Shown here: in pieces, positions 1 to 8,580 of the stretch
Numbering within the stretch: the first letter of the stretch is position 1
Layout: each line of letters starts with the position of its first letter
Origin: Lysobacter sp. ISL-50
GTDB taxonomy: Bacteria > Pseudomonadota > Gammaproteobacteria > Xanthomonadales > Xanthomonadaceae
DNA: 64,000 bases
Direction: 5' to 3'
NCBI RefSeq assembly: GCF_018612875.1
Contig: NZ_JAGGRI010000017.1
Location: forward strand, 1-64,000
Translations under genes and position numbers: made by a program
The notes under the pieces: model-generated
The model's database searches: none
What the model saw: the letters and a program-made list of their open reading frames with translations, nothing else
Told to the model about the DNA's origin: nothing

Positions 1-10
1 CGTCCATATA

Positions 11-33
11 AAGCGTTCATGCGTTCGCCGCGC
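11..33 (+). promoter_or_regulatory. Repeated leader element, copy 1
   Basis: An 11-base motif AAGCGTTCATG is followed by a GCCGC/GGCGG inverted repeat, 49 bases before the ATG at 60. The same arrangement precedes the genes at 703 and 1139. The role (mRNA leader structure or promoter part) is inferred. Confidence 0.5.
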
Positions 34-59
34 TGGGCGGCAACACACGGACACACACA

Positions 60-566
60 ATGGATATCGAGCGAGATTTGCGTGCCCTCGGCGGGCTGCC
101 GGGATCGATACGATGGTTGCTGGCAGCACCTACGGACCTGGAGCCGGTCTGGGAATACGGCATTTGCCCCGTGGATGGATGTGCGGCCTTGACGCGCTTT
201 CTGGAGCCGTGGACACGAATTGACCGAGCGCGGCGAATCGACGCCATCGAATTGCATGCGCGGATGGCGGCGGCGATGGAAGAGATAAACCACTGGCATC
301 GACGCGTTCGTGGCGACTACAACCGCCGCAAGCGCCGGCCGAAGCGACGGAACGAGGCGGTCGCTGCGGTTCTGACGGCCACGGCGCGGCAAATCGAAGA
401 CTACTTGCAGTGCCGCCGGGAGTTGACGCCGCGCGAGTGGGTCGAGCAAGCGCTTGCGGCGGTCGAGCGGTTGTATGTGTTGCGGCCCCGGGACAGCGAG
501 TACCAGCACGGAATCAGCTTTGCGGTCAGCGGATTGGAGCAAGCACTGGGCCAATTGCCCGAGTAG
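60..566 (+). CDS. Hypothetical prophage protein (168 aa)
   Basis: I do not recognise this protein. It is 168 residues with no membrane segment or signal peptide. A strongly basic stretch at about residues 80-97 (many Arg and Lys) sits in a predicted helical middle, and the N-terminal third has two cysteines near residues 35-40. The ATG at 60 follows a leader element shared with the next two genes, and a hairpin follows the stop. It lies just upstream of the packaging genes, where lambdoid phages often carry late-gene regulators or small accessory genes; that context is the only functional hint. Confidence 0.6.
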   Translation: MDIERDLRALGGLPGSIRWLLAAPTDLEPVWEYGICPVDGCAALTRFLEPWTRIDRARRIDAIELHARMAAAMEEINHWHRRVRGDYNRRKRRPKRRNEAVAAVLTATARQIEDYLQCRRELTPREWVEQALAAVERLYVLRPRDSEYQHGISFAVSGLEQALGQLPE

Positions 567-572
567 GCGGGG

Positions 573-596
573 GTGTCCGGCCAAGCTGTCGGACAC
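573..596 (+). terminator. Hairpin after first small gene
   Basis: A perfect 7-bp inverted repeat (GTGTCCG / CGGACAC, loop 10) lies 7 bases after the stop. There is no long T run, so it may be a weak or Rho-assisted terminator. Confidence 0.4.
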
Positions 597-648
597 CTGT
601 CTTCTCGTACAGAACGTTCCGGATTCCGCTTGGCTTCTCGGGAGAAGG

Positions 649-680
649 AAGCGTTCATGTCCTTGCCGCAACGTTGCGGC
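649..680 (+). promoter_or_regulatory. Repeated leader element, copy 2
   Basis: AAGCGTTCATG at 649-659 is followed by a perfect hairpin sequence, GCCGCAACGTTGCGGC, at 665-680. The downstream ATG at 703 is 54 bases from the motif start. Confidence 0.5.
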
Positions 681-702
681 TCCACCCCAAAGGACGAACG
701 CC

Positions 703-957
703 ATGAAGATCGAAACCGCTCAGTCGCATCTGTTTCGCAATACGAACCAACTGCAGAACGCCTGCATCCTTCGGCTGGAAGAGATGAGCGGGCATTTTGC
801 GCCCGCGCTCGACGCGGAAGAACTGATGGCGGCCAAAGCCATGGCGGCCGGCGCGTGGCGATTGATAGAGATCATGTTCGAATCGCAGGGCATGGAACTT
901 GCGCTGCGATTCGATACTGACGACTTGATCGATACTTTGAACAAGCACGCAGGCTAG
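703..957 (+). CDS. Hypothetical small prophage protein (84 aa)
   Basis: This short acidic protein of 84 residues looks mostly helical, with alternating charged and Met/Leu-rich segments. I do not recognise a family. The frame is open further upstream, but the ATG at 703 is preferred because it sits at the same distance from the shared leader element as in its two neighbours. A strong hairpin terminator follows 19 bases after the stop, so it appears to be expressed as its own unit. Confidence 0.6.
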   Translation: MKIETAQSHLFRNTNQLQNACILRLEEMSGHFAPALDAEELMAAKAMAAGAWRLIEIMFESQGMELALRFDTDDLIDTLNKHAG

Positions 958-976
958 GACGAACGTAGAGACAAGA

Positions 977-1005
977 CCCCAACGTCCACCGAGCGTTGGG
1001 GTTTT
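977..1005 (+). terminator. Rho-independent terminator
   Basis: An 8-bp stem CCCCAACG / CGTTGGGG with a 9-base loop is followed by TTTT, just after the gene ending at 957. Confidence 0.75.
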
Positions 1006-1090
1006 CCCTCTTCCTTTCATCCGCGCACCTGTCTGCCAGCTGTCGGCGGTCGAACAGGGCGGAAGTTCCGCTTGCGATGTTCGCGCAGCG

Positions 1091-1122
1091 AAGCGTTCAT
1101 GACGTCGCCGCACCAACGCGGT
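1091..1122 (+). promoter_or_regulatory. Repeated leader element, copy 3
   Basis: AAGCGTTCATG at 1091-1101 is followed by GCCGC and GCGG halves (1107-1121), 48 bases before the ATG at 1139. The 11-mer is identical in all three copies, while the hairpin loop sequence differs. Confidence 0.5.
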
Positions 1123-1138
1123 CTACCCAGGAAGACCC

Positions 1139-1672
1139 ATGAACGACCAGTACCTTATCGCCGACGCGGAGCTGCGCAGCCTCGGCGACTATTTGGAACG
1201 GATACTGCTGTCCAGTTACCCCATACCCGAGGACTTGAACGAACAGCTGAGTCTGTTCGCCTGCTACGGACTGGCTAGTGCGCTGGCTGAGCGTACGGAT
1301 ACCTTCCGCACCATGCGGTTGTCCGCCGATCTGATTGAACGGCTAGTGGATGCATGTCGGAAGGAACTGGCCCCGATGGAGCGCACGATTGATCAGGTCA
1401 AGGGCTGGACCGGTAAGCGACCGGTGCCGAGCGAGATTGGCGAGGACGAAATGACGCTGCGCTGGCTCCTGTCCACCATTGAGCGCTACTTCGATGGACT
1501 GGAACCGGAATTTTCGGCGCTGCCCGTGCATCAACTAAATCGGGTGTTGCGCCACGCCCGCCTGATGCAGGTATGGGATGTCGCGGACCACACCTATACG
1601 CGCACGCTGCGAAACGCCATTCACGCTATGGAGAACGCTATCCTCGCGGCGATGTGCGCGCCCCGTAACTGA
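1139..1672 (+). CDS. Hypothetical prophage protein (177 aa)
   Basis: This is a soluble, acidic, probably all-helical protein of 177 residues with no recognised family. It is the third of three small genes that share a leader element and each end in their own hairpin, directly upstream of the terminase genes. The ATG at 1139 follows GGAAGACCC, a reasonable ribosome-binding region. Function unknown; a regulatory or packaging-associated role is possible from position only. Confidence 0.6.
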   Translation: MNDQYLIADAELRSLGDYLERILLSSYPIPEDLNEQLSLFACYGLASALAERTDTFRTMRLSADLIERLVDACRKELAPMERTIDQVKGWTGKRPVPSEIGEDEMTLRWLLSTIERYFDGLEPEFSALPVHQLNRVLRHARLMQVWDVADHTYTRTLRNAIHAMENAILAAMCAPRN

Positions 1673-1693
1673 CCGCTGCTGCGCGAGAGCGCA

Positions 1694-1722
1694 CACCCTT
1701 GCTCCCGACGGGAGCAGGGGTG
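1694..1722 (+). terminator. Hairpin terminator
   Basis: A 13-bp stem (one G-T pair) with a 3-base loop is formed by CACCCTTGCTCCC and GGGAGCAGGGGTG, followed by a pyrimidine-rich tract. Confidence 0.65.
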
Positions 1723-1794
1723 TTCCCTCTTCCCTTGCCCTGATCTGCGCCGATGGCCGGCGGTCGCGGAGGCTGACCCGAATCGAATCCTGAC

Positions 1795-2337
1795 GTGGGA
1801 ATTTCCATCCGTGCTTATGGCCGCCATCGCGGCGTGTCCGACACCGCCGTGCGCAAGGCCATTGCCGCCGGCCGCATCACCGCCGAGGCCGACGGCACCA
1901 TCAACGTGGCGCGCGCGGACGCCGATTGGGCGGCCAGCACGCGCGCGCCCGAGGAGCGCGTGCCGGCTTCCACGCGGTCGCGCGCGGAAACGCGGCCGGG
2001 GGCGGACGACGTTGCCGCCGTGGCGCCGACCAGCGCGCCCATCGGCGGCAACACCTATACCCAGGCACGCACCGCCAACGAAGTTCTGAAGGCGCAGCAT
2101 CACAAGCTGCGCATCGCCCAACTCAAGGGCGAGTTGATCGACCGTTCTCAGGTCATGTCGCAGGTCTTCGCGCTGGCACGCGCCGAGCGCGATGCCTGGT
2201 TGAACTGGCCGGCGCGCATCAGCTCGATGCTCGCCGCCGAACTCGGCATTGATCCACACACCATGCACGTCGCGCTGGAGCGCGAAGTGCGGCAACACCT
2301 GTCTGAACTGGGCGAGTTTGTCGCGCGATTGGAGTAA
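1795..2337 (+). CDS. Phage terminase small subunit (Nu1-like)
   Basis: Probable DNA-recognition subunit of the packaging terminase. The N-terminus (residues 1-45) reads as a winged-helix/MerR-like DNA-binding domain (GVSDTAVRKAIAAGRI). After a Pro/Ala-rich linker, the segment from about 90 on (TANEVLKAQHHKLRIAQLKGE and following helix) resembles the assembly region of lambda Nu1-type subunits. It starts at a GTG and ends 3 bases before the large subunit, the standard order for lambda-type phages. Confidence 0.8.
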   Translation: MGISIRAYGRHRGVSDTAVRKAIAAGRITAEADGTINVARADADWAASTRAPEERVPASTRSRAETRPGADDVAAVAPTSAPIGGNTYTQARTANEVLKAQHHKLRIAQLKGELIDRSQVMSQVFALARAERDAWLNWPARISSMLAAELGIDPHTMHVALEREVRQHLSELGEFVARLE

Positions 2338-2340
2338 GGC

Positions 2341-4284
2341 TTGTACGACGGTTCGGACGACGTTGCGCGGTACTGGCGCGATGGGCTGACGCCCGATCCG
2401 TTTCTCGATGTCGCGGATTGGGCGGATCGAGATCGGGTGTTGTCCAGCACGTCGTCAGCTGAGCCGGGTCGCTGGCGCACCGCGCGCACGCCGTACTTGC
2501 GCGACATCATGAACGACCTGTCGCCGGCTTCGGCGACCGAGCGCGTCGTGTTCATGAAGGGCGCGCAGGTCGGCGGCACGGAGTGCGGCAACAACTGGAT
2601 CGGCTACGTCATCGCCTGCGCGCCAGGTCCGATGATGGCTGTCGCGCCGACGGTCGAGATGGCCAAGCGCAATTCGAAACAGCGTATCGACCCGCTGATC
2701 GAGGAATCGCCGTCGCTGCGTGAGCGGATCGCGCCGTCCCGCGCCCGCGACGCGGGCAACACCATTCTCGCCAAGGAGTTCCGCGGCGGCGTCCTGGTGC
2801 TGACCGGTGCGAACAGCGCGGTCGGCCTGCGCTCGATGCCGGTGCGATACCTGTTCCTGGATGAAGTGGATGGCTACCCCCGCGACGTAGAGGGCGAAGG
2901 CGATGCGGTGGCGCTGGCCGAGGCCCGCACCCGCACCTTCACCCGCCGCAAGATTCTGCTGGTATCGACGCCGACGATCGCCGGCGCATCGACGATCGAG
3001 CGCGAATACCTGGCCTCCGATCAGCGTCGGTACTTCGTCCCGTGCCCGCATTGTCGCCATGAGCAATGGCTGCGGTTCGAACAACTGCGCTGGACCTGGG
3101 GCGACCCGCGTTCGGCGCGCTACATGTGCGAGTCCTGCGAGCAACCGATCGGCGAGCACCATAAGACCGCGATGCTGGCGGACGGCCGTTGGGTCGCCAC
3201 GGCGCCGCAGAACGCCGGCAAGACGGCCGGCTACCACCTGTCCTCGCTGTATTCGCCGGTGGGCTGGCGCAGTTGGGCGGATATCGCCGCCGCGTGGGAA
3301 TCCGCGCAAGGTTCGGCCACGGCGCTGAAGGCGTTCAAGAACACCGAGCTGGGCGAGACCTGGGAAGAGGAGGGCGAGGCGCCGGATTGGGAACGCTTGC
3401 TGGAGCGCCGCGAGGACTACCGCATCGGCACGGTGCCAGCCGGTGGCTTGCTGCTGACCGGCGGCGCGGATATCCAGAAGGATCGCATCGAGGTCTCGGT
3501 GTGGGCGTTCGGGCGCGGGCGCGAGACATGGCTGGTCGAACACCGCGTGCTGATGGGCGACACCGCCCGCGCGGCGGTGTGGAACGAATTGGGTCAGGTG
3601 CTACAAGAGCAATGGACCCACGCCAGTGGCGCGCTGTTGCCGTTGACGCGAATGGGCCTGGACACCGGCTTCGCCACGCAGGAAGCCTATGCGTTCGCGC
3701 GCGTCGTGAGCGATCCGCGGTTGTTGCCGATGAAAGGCGTCGGCAGCGCCGCGGCGCTGATCGGTACGCCCACGGCAGTAGATGTCAGCGTGCCGGGCAA
3801 GCGCATCCGGCGCGGCCTGAAATTGTTCGCCGTGGCCGGTGGCATCGCCAAGCTGGAGTTCTACAACGCGCTGCGTCTGTCCATCGAGATCGGTCCGGAC
3901 GGGCAGTCGGCGTTCCCAGCCGGCTACGTCCATCTGCCGAAGATCGACGGCGAGTTCCTGCAGCAGCTGACCGCCGAACACCTAATCTCCCGTCGTGATC
4001 GCCACGGCTACACCGTGCGCGCATGGGAGAAGCGGCGTGACCGCAACGAGGCGCTCGACTGCTACGTCATGGCGCGTGCCGCGGCGATGCAGGCGGGCGT
4101 CGATCGATTCGAAGAACGTCACTGGCGCGAGATGGAGCGAACGCTCGGCGTCACGCACGCAACGGCACCACCTCCATCGTCGCCCGCGATTTATCCCCCT
4201 CCACAGGCCGCCCCACCGGGCGGCCTTTCCATTTCTGGCCCGCGCCGGGGGCGCCGGGTCATTTCGAGCCGTTTCATGCGATGA
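2341..4284 (+). CDS. Phage terminase large subunit (GpA family)
   Basis: The packaging ATPase and nuclease of the phage, 647 residues, close to lambda gpA (641). A Walker A-like loop GAQVGGTE is at residues 74-81 and the Walker B segment LFLDEVD at 171-177. A Cys4 zinc-binding pair (CPHC and CESC, about 230-265) is typical of the GpA family, and the C-terminal half is the cos-cleaving endonuclease domain. It starts at a TTG just after the small subunit; the end overlaps the gpW start (ATGA). The Pro-rich C-terminal tail is likely the prohead-binding end, by analogy. Confidence 0.93.
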   Translation: MYDGSDDVARYWRDGLTPDPFLDVADWADRDRVLSSTSSAEPGRWRTARTPYLRDIMNDLSPASATERVVFMKGAQVGGTECGNNWIGYVIACAPGPMMAVAPTVEMAKRNSKQRIDPLIEESPSLRERIAPSRARDAGNTILAKEFRGGVLVLTGANSAVGLRSMPVRYLFLDEVDGYPRDVEGEGDAVALAEARTRTFTRRKILLVSTPTIAGASTIEREYLASDQRRYFVPCPHCRHEQWLRFEQLRWTWGDPRSARYMCESCEQPIGEHHKTAMLADGRWVATAPQNAGKTAGYHLSSLYSPVGWRSWADIAAAWESAQGSATALKAFKNTELGETWEEEGEAPDWERLLERREDYRIGTVPAGGLLLTGGADIQKDRIEVSVWAFGRGRETWLVEHRVLMGDTARAAVWNELGQVLQEQWTHASGALLPLTRMGLDTGFATQEAYAFARVVSDPRLLPMKGVGSAAALIGTPTAVDVSVPGKRIRRGLKLFAVAGGIAKLEFYNALRLSIEIGPDGQSAFPAGYVHLPKIDGEFLQQLTAEHLISRRDRHGYTVRAWEKRRDRNEALDCYVMARAAAMQAGVDRFEERHWREMERTLGVTHATAPPPSSPAIYPPPQAAPPGGLSISGPRRGRRVISSRFMR

Positions 4285-4499
4285 CCGATCTTCCTTACAC
4301 TCACGAACAACTGAAAGCGCTGCGCAACGCGCTCGCGCGCGGCGAGCGCCGCGTCAGATTCGGCGACCGCCTGGTCGAGTACCGCAGCGTTGATGAACTG
4401 CTGGCCGCGATCCGCGAGATCGAGGCCGCGCTCGCCGGCACCGAAGGCCAGCCCCGCCGCGTGCGCCGCCTGCTGACCACCACCTCCAAGGGCTTCTGA
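4281..4499 (+). CDS. Phage head-tail joining protein gpW
   Basis: A 72-residue protein with the pattern of lambda gpW: an N-terminal helix (YTHEQLKALRNAL), a short hairpin (RVRFGDRLVEY), then a helix ending in a basic tail. gpW fills the portal channel and stabilises packaged DNA. It overlaps the terminase stop by 4 bases and precedes the portal gene by 1 base. Confidence 0.88.
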   Translation: MTDLPYTHEQLKALRNALARGERRVRFGDRLVEYRSVDELLAAIREIEAALAGTEGQPRRVRRLLTTTSKGF

Positions 4500-4500
4500 C

Positions 4501-5991
4501 ATGAGTTGGTGGTCTCGGCTCCGAACGTCGATGTTCGGAGGCACGCCCGTGCATGAGGTGTCGGGCCAAGGCCGCCGCTCGACTGCATGGCAGCCCAGCA
4601 ATCCCGGCGCGGTGGCCGCGTTGCTGGCGACCGGCGATGCGCTGCGGGTGCGCTCGCGCGATCTCGTTCGCCGCAATGCCTGGGCCAACGCCGCACTGGA
4701 AGCCTTCGTCGCCAATGCGGTCGGCACCGGCATCAAGCCGCAGTCGCTGATCGCAGATCAGACCCAACGCGAGGCGTTGCAGGCGCTGTGGCGCGATTGG
4801 TGCGACGAGGCCGATGCGGCGGGCCTGACCGATCTGTACGGATTGCAGGCCTTGGCCTGCCGCGCGCTGCTGGAAGGCGGCGAGTGCCTGGTCCGCCTGC
4901 GCCCGCGTCGGCCGGAAGACGGCCTGGTCGTTCCGCTGCAGTTGCAGGTACTGGAACCCGAACACCTGCCGCTGACGCTCAATCGGGAAGAGCCCAACGG
5001 CAATCTGATCCGCGCCGGCATCGAGTTCGACCGGTTGGGTCGCCGGGTCGCCTATCACCTCTACCTGTCGCATCCGCAAGACGGCGCGATGGCGCCGATG
5101 TCGCGTCACGGCGGCATGGAAACGTTCCGCGTCCCCGCCGCCGAGATCCTGCACATCTTCCGCCCGTTGCGGCCGGGCCAGATTCGTGGCGAGCCCTGGC
5201 TCGCGCGCGCGGTGGTCAAGCTGCACGAACTGGATCAGTACGACGACGCCGAGCTGGTCCGCAAGAAGACGGCGGCGATGTTCGCCGGCTTCGTGACCCG
5301 CGATGGCCCCGAAGATCCATTGCCGGGGGATGGACCGCCTGACGAGCACGGGACTGCACCGCTCGGCCTGGAACCGGGCAGCCTGCAAATTCTGGAGGCG
5401 GGCGAGAGCGTCACCTTCGCCCAGCCGGCCGATGTGGGGGCGAGCTACGAGGCGTTCCTGCGCTCGCAGTTCCGCGCCGTCGCCGCTTCGATCGGCATTA
5501 CCTACGAACAGCTGACCGGCGATTTGACCGGCGTGAACTACTCGTCCATCCGCGCCGGGTTGCTGGAGTTCCGGCGCCGTTGCGAAATGATCCAGCACAC
5601 GGTGCTGGTCTACCAATTGTGTCGCCCGATCTGGAACGCGTTTCTGGATGCCGCAGTGTTGTCGGGTGCGATTGAACTACCGGGTTACCGGCGACGCAAG
5701 CGCCAGTACCGCGCCAGCAAATGGGTGCCGCAAGGCTGGAGCTGGGTCGATCCCGAGAAAGAGTTCACCGCGATGATCCTGGCGATCCGCGCCGGCCTGC
5801 TCTCGCGCTCGGAGGCCATTGCCAGTTCCGGCTACGACGCCGAGACCATCGACCGCGAAATCGCGGCCGACGCCGCCCGCGCGGATGCCCTCGGCCTGGT
5901 CCTCGACACCGATCCCCGCCAGGTCGCCCGCAACGGCGCCCTGCAATCCGCGCCGGCCGAGCCGGCCCCTTCTGACTTGATCGCTGCCTGA
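4501..5991 (+). CDS. Phage portal protein, lambda family (gpB-like)
   Basis: Portal protein of 496 residues, forming the dodecameric DNA entry channel of the head. Family-typical segments are an N-terminal NPGAVAALLATGDALRVRSRDLVRRN-type region, a central QLQVLEPEHLPL region, and a C-terminal SIGITYEQLTGDLTGVNYSS motif characteristic of lambda-type portals. The stop overlaps the protease start (TGATG). Length and position match gpB. Confidence 0.93.
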   Translation: MSWWSRLRTSMFGGTPVHEVSGQGRRSTAWQPSNPGAVAALLATGDALRVRSRDLVRRNAWANAALEAFVANAVGTGIKPQSLIADQTQREALQALWRDWCDEADAAGLTDLYGLQALACRALLEGGECLVRLRPRRPEDGLVVPLQLQVLEPEHLPLTLNREEPNGNLIRAGIEFDRLGRRVAYHLYLSHPQDGAMAPMSRHGGMETFRVPAAEILHIFRPLRPGQIRGEPWLARAVVKLHELDQYDDAELVRKKTAAMFAGFVTRDGPEDPLPGDGPPDEHGTAPLGLEPGSLQILEAGESVTFAQPADVGASYEAFLRSQFRAVAASIGITYEQLTGDLTGVNYSSIRAGLLEFRRRCEMIQHTVLVYQLCRPIWNAFLDAAVLSGAIELPGYRRRKRQYRASKWVPQGWSWVDPEKEFTAMILAIRAGLLSRSEAIASSGYDAETIDREIAADAARADALGLVLDTDPRQVARNGALQSAPAEPAPSDLIAA

Positions 5992-7172
5992 TGACTCCAA
6001 TTCCCCACCTCGCGGCGCGCGTGTTTAACACACCGCTGCTGATTCAACGCGCCAAGCTTGAAGTGATCCTGAGCGTGCTGGCGCCTCGATTCGACTTGCA
6101 AACCCTGCCGCCCCCACAGATGGCACCTCCCAATACCTCCACTGTCCCGCGGCTGGGCGATGAGCGCGGGATTTACGTCTTGCCCATTCACGGCACGCTG
6201 GTCCAACGAGCGATTGGATTGGATGCGCTATCGGGCCTGACGAGTTATCAATCGATCGCGCGAAGAATCGAGGCGGCGCTGGCCGACGATTCCGTCCGCG
6301 GCATCGTCCTGGATATCGACAGTCCCGGTGGCGAAGCCGCCGGAGTATTCGATCTGGCCGACACGATTCGCGCCGCCCGTTCCATCAAGCCTATTTGGGC
6401 GGTGGCTAACGATTCTGCATTTTCGGCCGCCTACGCGTTGGCGAGCGCGAGTCAACGGCTGTTCCTTACTCGCACCGCCGGCATCGGTTCGATCGGCGTC
6501 ATCGCGCTGCACGTGGACCAATCACAGTACGACGCAAAGGCGGGCCTGAAATTCACCCCGATCCATGCGGGCGCGCGTAAGAACGACGCCACGCCACATT
6601 CGGCGCTGACCGATGAAGCGCGCGACTCCATCCAAACCGAGGTCAACCGCCTCTACGAACTATTCGTCCTGACCGTCGCCGATCAACGCGGCTTGTCCGC
6701 CGAGAGCGTCCGCAAGACTGAGGCCGCGCTGTACTTCGGTCAGGACGCCATCAACGTCGGCTTGGCCGACCGGCTCGGCACCCTCAGCGATGCCGTCCAG
6801 CAAATGCACATCGAACTGGACGCTACCGCGCGTCCCCTTTTCCTGGAGTCCCCTGTGATGTCTACCCCTGATTCGACGGTTCCGACCGTCGATGCCGACG
6901 CCGTGCGCGCGCAAGCGCACAGCGATGCCTTGGCGATCGCCGAACTGTGCGAACTGGCCGGGCAACCGCAGCTGACCGCGACGCTCCTCGCCGCTGGCGT
7001 AACCCTTGCGGTCGCACGTCAACGCCTGCTCGCGGCCAAGGCCGAGTCCCGCGAGATCACCAGCCATTTGTCGCCGAATGCGCCCACCCCATCGGTGGCG
7101 CTGTCGGCGGCCGACAACCCGCTGATCCAAGCGGTCAAGGCGCGCGCCGCAACCGCGAAGAAGGAGCGCTGA
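5991..7172 (+). CDS. Head maturation protease, S49 family (gpC-like) with scaffold tail
   Basis: A prohead protease of the signal-peptide-peptidase fold. A DIDSPGG motif is near residue 108, the likely nucleophile is Ser145 in FSAAYAL, and the probable general-base lysine is Lys197 in GARKND. The last ~104 residues are an Ala-rich helical segment like the lambda Nu3 scaffold. An internal ATG at 6858 with a GGAG 9 bases upstream marks a likely nested scaffold start. 393 residues against 439 in lambda C. Confidence 0.92.
   Translation: MTPIPHLAARVFNTPLLIQRAKLEVILSVLAPRFDLQTLPPPQMAPPNTSTVPRLGDERGIYVLPIHGTLVQRAIGLDALSGLTSYQSIARRIEAALADDSVRGIVLDIDSPGGEAAGVFDLADTIRAARSIKPIWAVANDSAFSAAYALASASQRLFLTRTAGIGSIGVIALHVDQSQYDAKAGLKFTPIHAGARKNDATPHSALTDEARDSIQTEVNRLYELFVLTVADQRGLSAESVRKTEAALYFGQDAINVGLADRLGTLSDAVQQMHIELDATARPLFLESPVMSTPDSTVPTVDADAVRAQAHSDALAIAELCELAGQPQLTATLLAAGVTLAVARQRLLAAKAESREITSHLSPNAPTPSVALSAADNPLIQAVKARAATAKKER
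6858..7172 (+). CDS. Nested scaffold protein (Nu3-like), in-frame internal start
   Basis: In lambda the scaffold Nu3 is translated from an internal start within C. Here the ATG at codon 290 (6858) is in frame, has GGAG at 6845-6848 and begins the Ala-rich, helical C-terminal part (104 aa). The start is inferred from the ribosome site and the family precedent. Confidence 0.6.
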   Translation: MSTPDSTVPTVDADAVRAQAHSDALAIAELCELAGQPQLTATLLAAGVTLAVARQRLLAAKAESREITSHLSPNAPTPSVALSAADNPLIQAVKARAATAKKER

Positions 7173-7173
7173 G

Positions 7174-7566
7174 ATGCGACTCACCACCTATCCGCCGTTC
7201 CAAGAAGGTTTGAACCTGGGCGATTTGCTCAAGTTCGAAGCCGACAACTTGTATTCCCGAGACCGCGTGACGGTTGCGCCGAATCAAACGCTGGTACTCG
7301 GCCAAGTCATCGGTCGTCTGGCCGGATCGAATCACATCACCGCGCTCGATCCGGCGGCCACGGACGGCCGCGAAGTCGCTGTCGGCGTCGTGATCGTGCC
7401 GATCACCACGACCAAAGACCCCAGCCCGGACGGTCTGATCGTGGCGCGGCACGCGACCGTGGCCGATCACGCCCTCGTCTGGCCCGCTGCCATTACCCCC
7501 GAACACCATGCCGCCGCGGTCGAGCAACTGCGCGCGATCGGCATCCTCGTGCGCCACGGAGTCTGA
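7174..7566 (+). CDS. Head decoration protein (gpD-like)
   Basis: A 130-residue capsid-stabilising protein of the lambda gpD type. The LGDLLKFEADNLYSRD region, the Gly/Val-rich core with G(R)EVAVGVV, and length near lambda gpD (110) support this. It lies between the protease/scaffold gene and the major capsid gene, as in lambda. It binds trimerically to the expanded capsid in the family. Confidence 0.85.
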   Translation: MRLTTYPPFQEGLNLGDLLKFEADNLYSRDRVTVAPNQTLVLGQVIGRLAGSNHITALDPAATDGREVAVGVVIVPITTTKDPSPDGLIVARHATVADHALVWPAAITPEHHAAAVEQLRAIGILVRHGV

Positions 7567-7569
7567 CCG

Positions 7570-8577
7570 ATGTCGATGAACAACCCGTTTCACAATCCCG
7601 CGTTCTCGATGAGCGCGCTGACCACCGCCATCAACCTGCTGCCGAATCAGTACGGCCGATTGGATGAGCTGAACCTGTTCCCGATCAAGCCTGTGCGTAC
7701 CCGGCAGGTCACGGTCGAGGAACGCAACGGCGTCTTGTCGCTGTTGCCGACCCAGCCGGTCGGCTCGGCGGGCACCGTCGGCAAGCGCGGCAAGCGCGTG
7801 TTGCGGGCGTTCAACGTGCCGCACATCCCGCATGATGACGTGGTGCTCCCGGAAGAAGTCGTCGGTGTGCGTGCGTTCGGCACGGAATCGGAACTGGAGA
7901 CGGTGGCCGGGGTGATGGCCGACCACCTGCAGACCATGCGCAACAAGCACGCGATCACCTTGGAGCACCTGCGTATGGGCGCCCTGAAGGGCGTGATCCT
8001 GGACGCCGATGGCAGTGAGCTGGCGAACCTGTTCGACATCTTCAAGATCACGCCCAAGACGTTCGACTTCCAACTCGGCGACCCCAAGACCGATATCAAG
8101 AAGAAGTGTCTGGACCTGAAGCGCTATATGAGTAAGGCGCTGCTTGGCGAGAGGATGACGGGAATCCACGTTTTGGTCTCGTCGGAATTCTTCGACGCGT
8201 TTACTGGGCATGAGGCCGTCAAAGACGCCTACCGATTGTGGCAGGACAGTCTGGTACTGCGTGAAGACATGCGATCTGATTTCCGGTTCGCGGGCATTCG
8301 GTTCGAGGAGTACGGCGGTGAGGCTAGCGACGGCGAGGGCAACACCCGCCGGTTTATCGAAGCGGGCGAGGGCCATGCCTTCCCGTTGGGCACGCTGGAC
8401 ACCTTCGCAACCTACGTGGCGCCGGCTGACTTCAATGAGAGTGTCAACACCCTGGGCCAGTTGCTCTACAGCAAGCAGGCGCCGCGTAAGTTCGATCGCG
8501 GCACCGACCTGCACACGCAGTCGAATCCGCTGCCGATGTGCCATCGCCCGGCCTTGCTGCCCAAGCTTAAGGCGTAA
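7570..8577 (+). CDS. Major capsid protein (gpE family)
   Basis: 335 residues, near lambda gpE (341). Recognisable family stretches are the N-terminal NPFHNPAFSMSALT, the DELNLFPIKPVRTRQVTVEE segment, and RAFNVPHIPHDDVVLPEEV. The C-terminal part carries the peripheral-domain segment with SDFRFAGIRFEEY. It forms the HK97-fold icosahedral shell. ATG at 7570, 3 bases after the gpD stop. Confidence 0.93.
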   Translation: MSMNNPFHNPAFSMSALTTAINLLPNQYGRLDELNLFPIKPVRTRQVTVEERNGVLSLLPTQPVGSAGTVGKRGKRVLRAFNVPHIPHDDVVLPEEVVGVRAFGTESELETVAGVMADHLQTMRNKHAITLEHLRMGALKGVILDADGSELANLFDIFKITPKTFDFQLGDPKTDIKKKCLDLKRYMSKALLGERMTGIHVLVSSEFFDAFTGHEAVKDAYRLWQDSLVLREDMRSDFRFAGIRFEEYGGEASDGEGNTRRFIEAGEGHAFPLGTLDTFATYVAPADFNESVNTLGQLLYSKQAPRKFDRGTDLHTQSNPLPMCHRPALLPKLKA

Positions 8578-8580
8578 GCC

